Below are positions 63,243-64,000 of a DNA stretch of 64,000 bases, one piece after another. The stretch comes from Heracleum sosnowskyi (taxonomy: Eukaryota > Streptophyta > Magnoliopsida > Apiales > Apiaceae), in NCBI GenBank assembly GCA_030848705.1, contig CM061238.1, positions 47,035,133 to 47,099,132 of the forward strand, read 5' to 3'. The notes beneath the pieces were generated by a model that made no database searches, was not told the origin of the DNA, and saw nothing but the letters and a program-made list of their open reading frames with translations. The translations under genes and the position numbers were made by a program. Within the stretch, counting starts at the first letter, position 1; every line of letters begins with the position of its first letter.

Positions 63243-64000
63243 TCTCTTTTTTCGCATGAACATATGGTAAACCAACTGTTCGATAAATTATTTCTGCGTA
63301 GACTTTGCAAAGACTATTGGATTTGTTTTATTTTTAATATTATTGTTGTGTTTTTTGGGTCATGAGGTACTTGACATACATGTGCCAGGATTGTGCAGGC
63401 TGTTAACGGAGGAATTTGATATTAACAAAGTTCGAGGTTTGTCACCGGAATTAAGATCTACAACGGTGGTCCTTAGGTGGTGAATTCGTCGGAGTATGGT
63501 GGTTGTGTTTAATTGGTGGCTGAGATTGCTTAGGGTTTATGTTGGCTGCCTCAGAGCTCTCAACTTTTCGACCCCTTACAATGTGCCTACGTATCCCTTT
63601 TATAGGGAATCAAGCCAACGTAGTTCTTGGGGAGGAAGTTTCCTCCATGGGCTTGGTCCTTGATCTTCGAGCCCAGACGAAGTCTTCTAGTGCCTTTCCA
63701 TGCTTAGACGTAGGACTTTTCCACCACCTTCCATGTATAGGATACCTTCCATATGTAAACGTAGGACTTCCATATCTTTCCTTACTTGAACGTAGGACTT
63801 CTTTATCTTTCCTTATTTAGAGTTTTTAGCTCACTTTAGGAATGTCTAACGATAAGGCCTAGTCACAAAAGGCCCAAGGCTTATCTATGACGTCAGGACT
63901 TCATGGATAAGGAAACTTCCCCCGTCGAGGACTAGTCCTATCCATTACCAACTATTTCCTTAATTCATAGATACAGGTATAGCCATGACTTACCTTAAAT
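63243..64000. other. Right flank of S3, probable old LTR sequence
   Basis: Begins with the TCTCT target copy. No gene is supported. From about 63530 the sequence (ACCCCTTACAATGTGCCTACG, TTTTATAGGGAATCAAGCC) has the look of a plant LTR leader. It carries three or more GACGTAGGACTT-like units (about 63708-63800) followed by CTTTCC stretches. The family cannot be fixed from this part alone. Confidence 0.4.

Noticed and set aside
63539..63820. Open frame of 93 codons at the right edge
   Set aside because: It overlaps LTR-like sequence with ACGTAGGACTT repeats and shows no recognisable protein features.

Overview
The window is plant nuclear DNA, most likely from a eudicot with a repeat-rich genome. 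Several lines support this: Ty1/copia elements with a tRNA-iMet primer site, Athila-type and other Ty3/gypsy sequence, a Stowaway-like MITE, and a single-exon OSCA/CSC1 channel gene like Arabidopsis At4g35870. I cannot name the species. No bacterial, organellar, tRNA, rRNA or CRISPR feature was seen. About 57 of the 64 kb is transposable element. Only two host genes are supported.

Left block, 1-35.7 kb, is one nested stack. A Ty3/gypsy fragment (33906-35718, +) was invaded by an old copia element (-, LTR near 33309-33905, coding remains at 31623-33100 and 13256-13990). The copia was split by two events. One is a very long solo LTR (13991-31622, TSD TTTCA). It in turn holds a 1.5-kb copia solo LTR (17279-18809, TSD AGTAC) and a complete, apparently intact Sirevirus-type copia element, here S2 (19507-31455, TSD TACTG). 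The other is a minus-strand gypsy-type LTR starting at 13255, broken by a plus-strand LTR ending at 10809. That LTR was itself hit by Sirevirus-type element S1 (right end at 7823), whose 3' end lies beyond the left edge.

Middle island, 35.7-41.9 kb, is gene space. It holds a Stowaway-like MITE, a small three-exon gene of unknown function (36584-37353, -), a perfect 54-bp tandem duplication and the OSCA4.1-like channel gene (38412-40871, -).

Right block, 41870-63242, is a complete but decayed Sirevirus-type element, S3 (TSD TCTCT), about 13 kb before insertions. Its third ORF was split by a gag-protease-only Athila-like element (44902-52140, TSD AACCA). Its pol-ORF3 spacer was hit by a 1,056-bp solo LTR (54521-55576, TSD GGATG). 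The last 0.76 kb is flanking DNA with probable LTR remains.

S1, S2 and S3 share a plan: LTR, PBS, gag, pol in another frame, a long spacer, then in S2 and S3 a large third ORF before the PPT and 3' LTR. The third ORF sits where Sireviruses carry an envelope-like gene, but I see no signal peptide or membrane segment in it. Each family carries its own amplified short motif in LTR and spacer. The two S3 LTRs differ by a clean 34-bp inversion inside a hairpin. The Athila-like element carries a GC-rich 14-bp hairpin motif ten times. These are the main points for follow-up.
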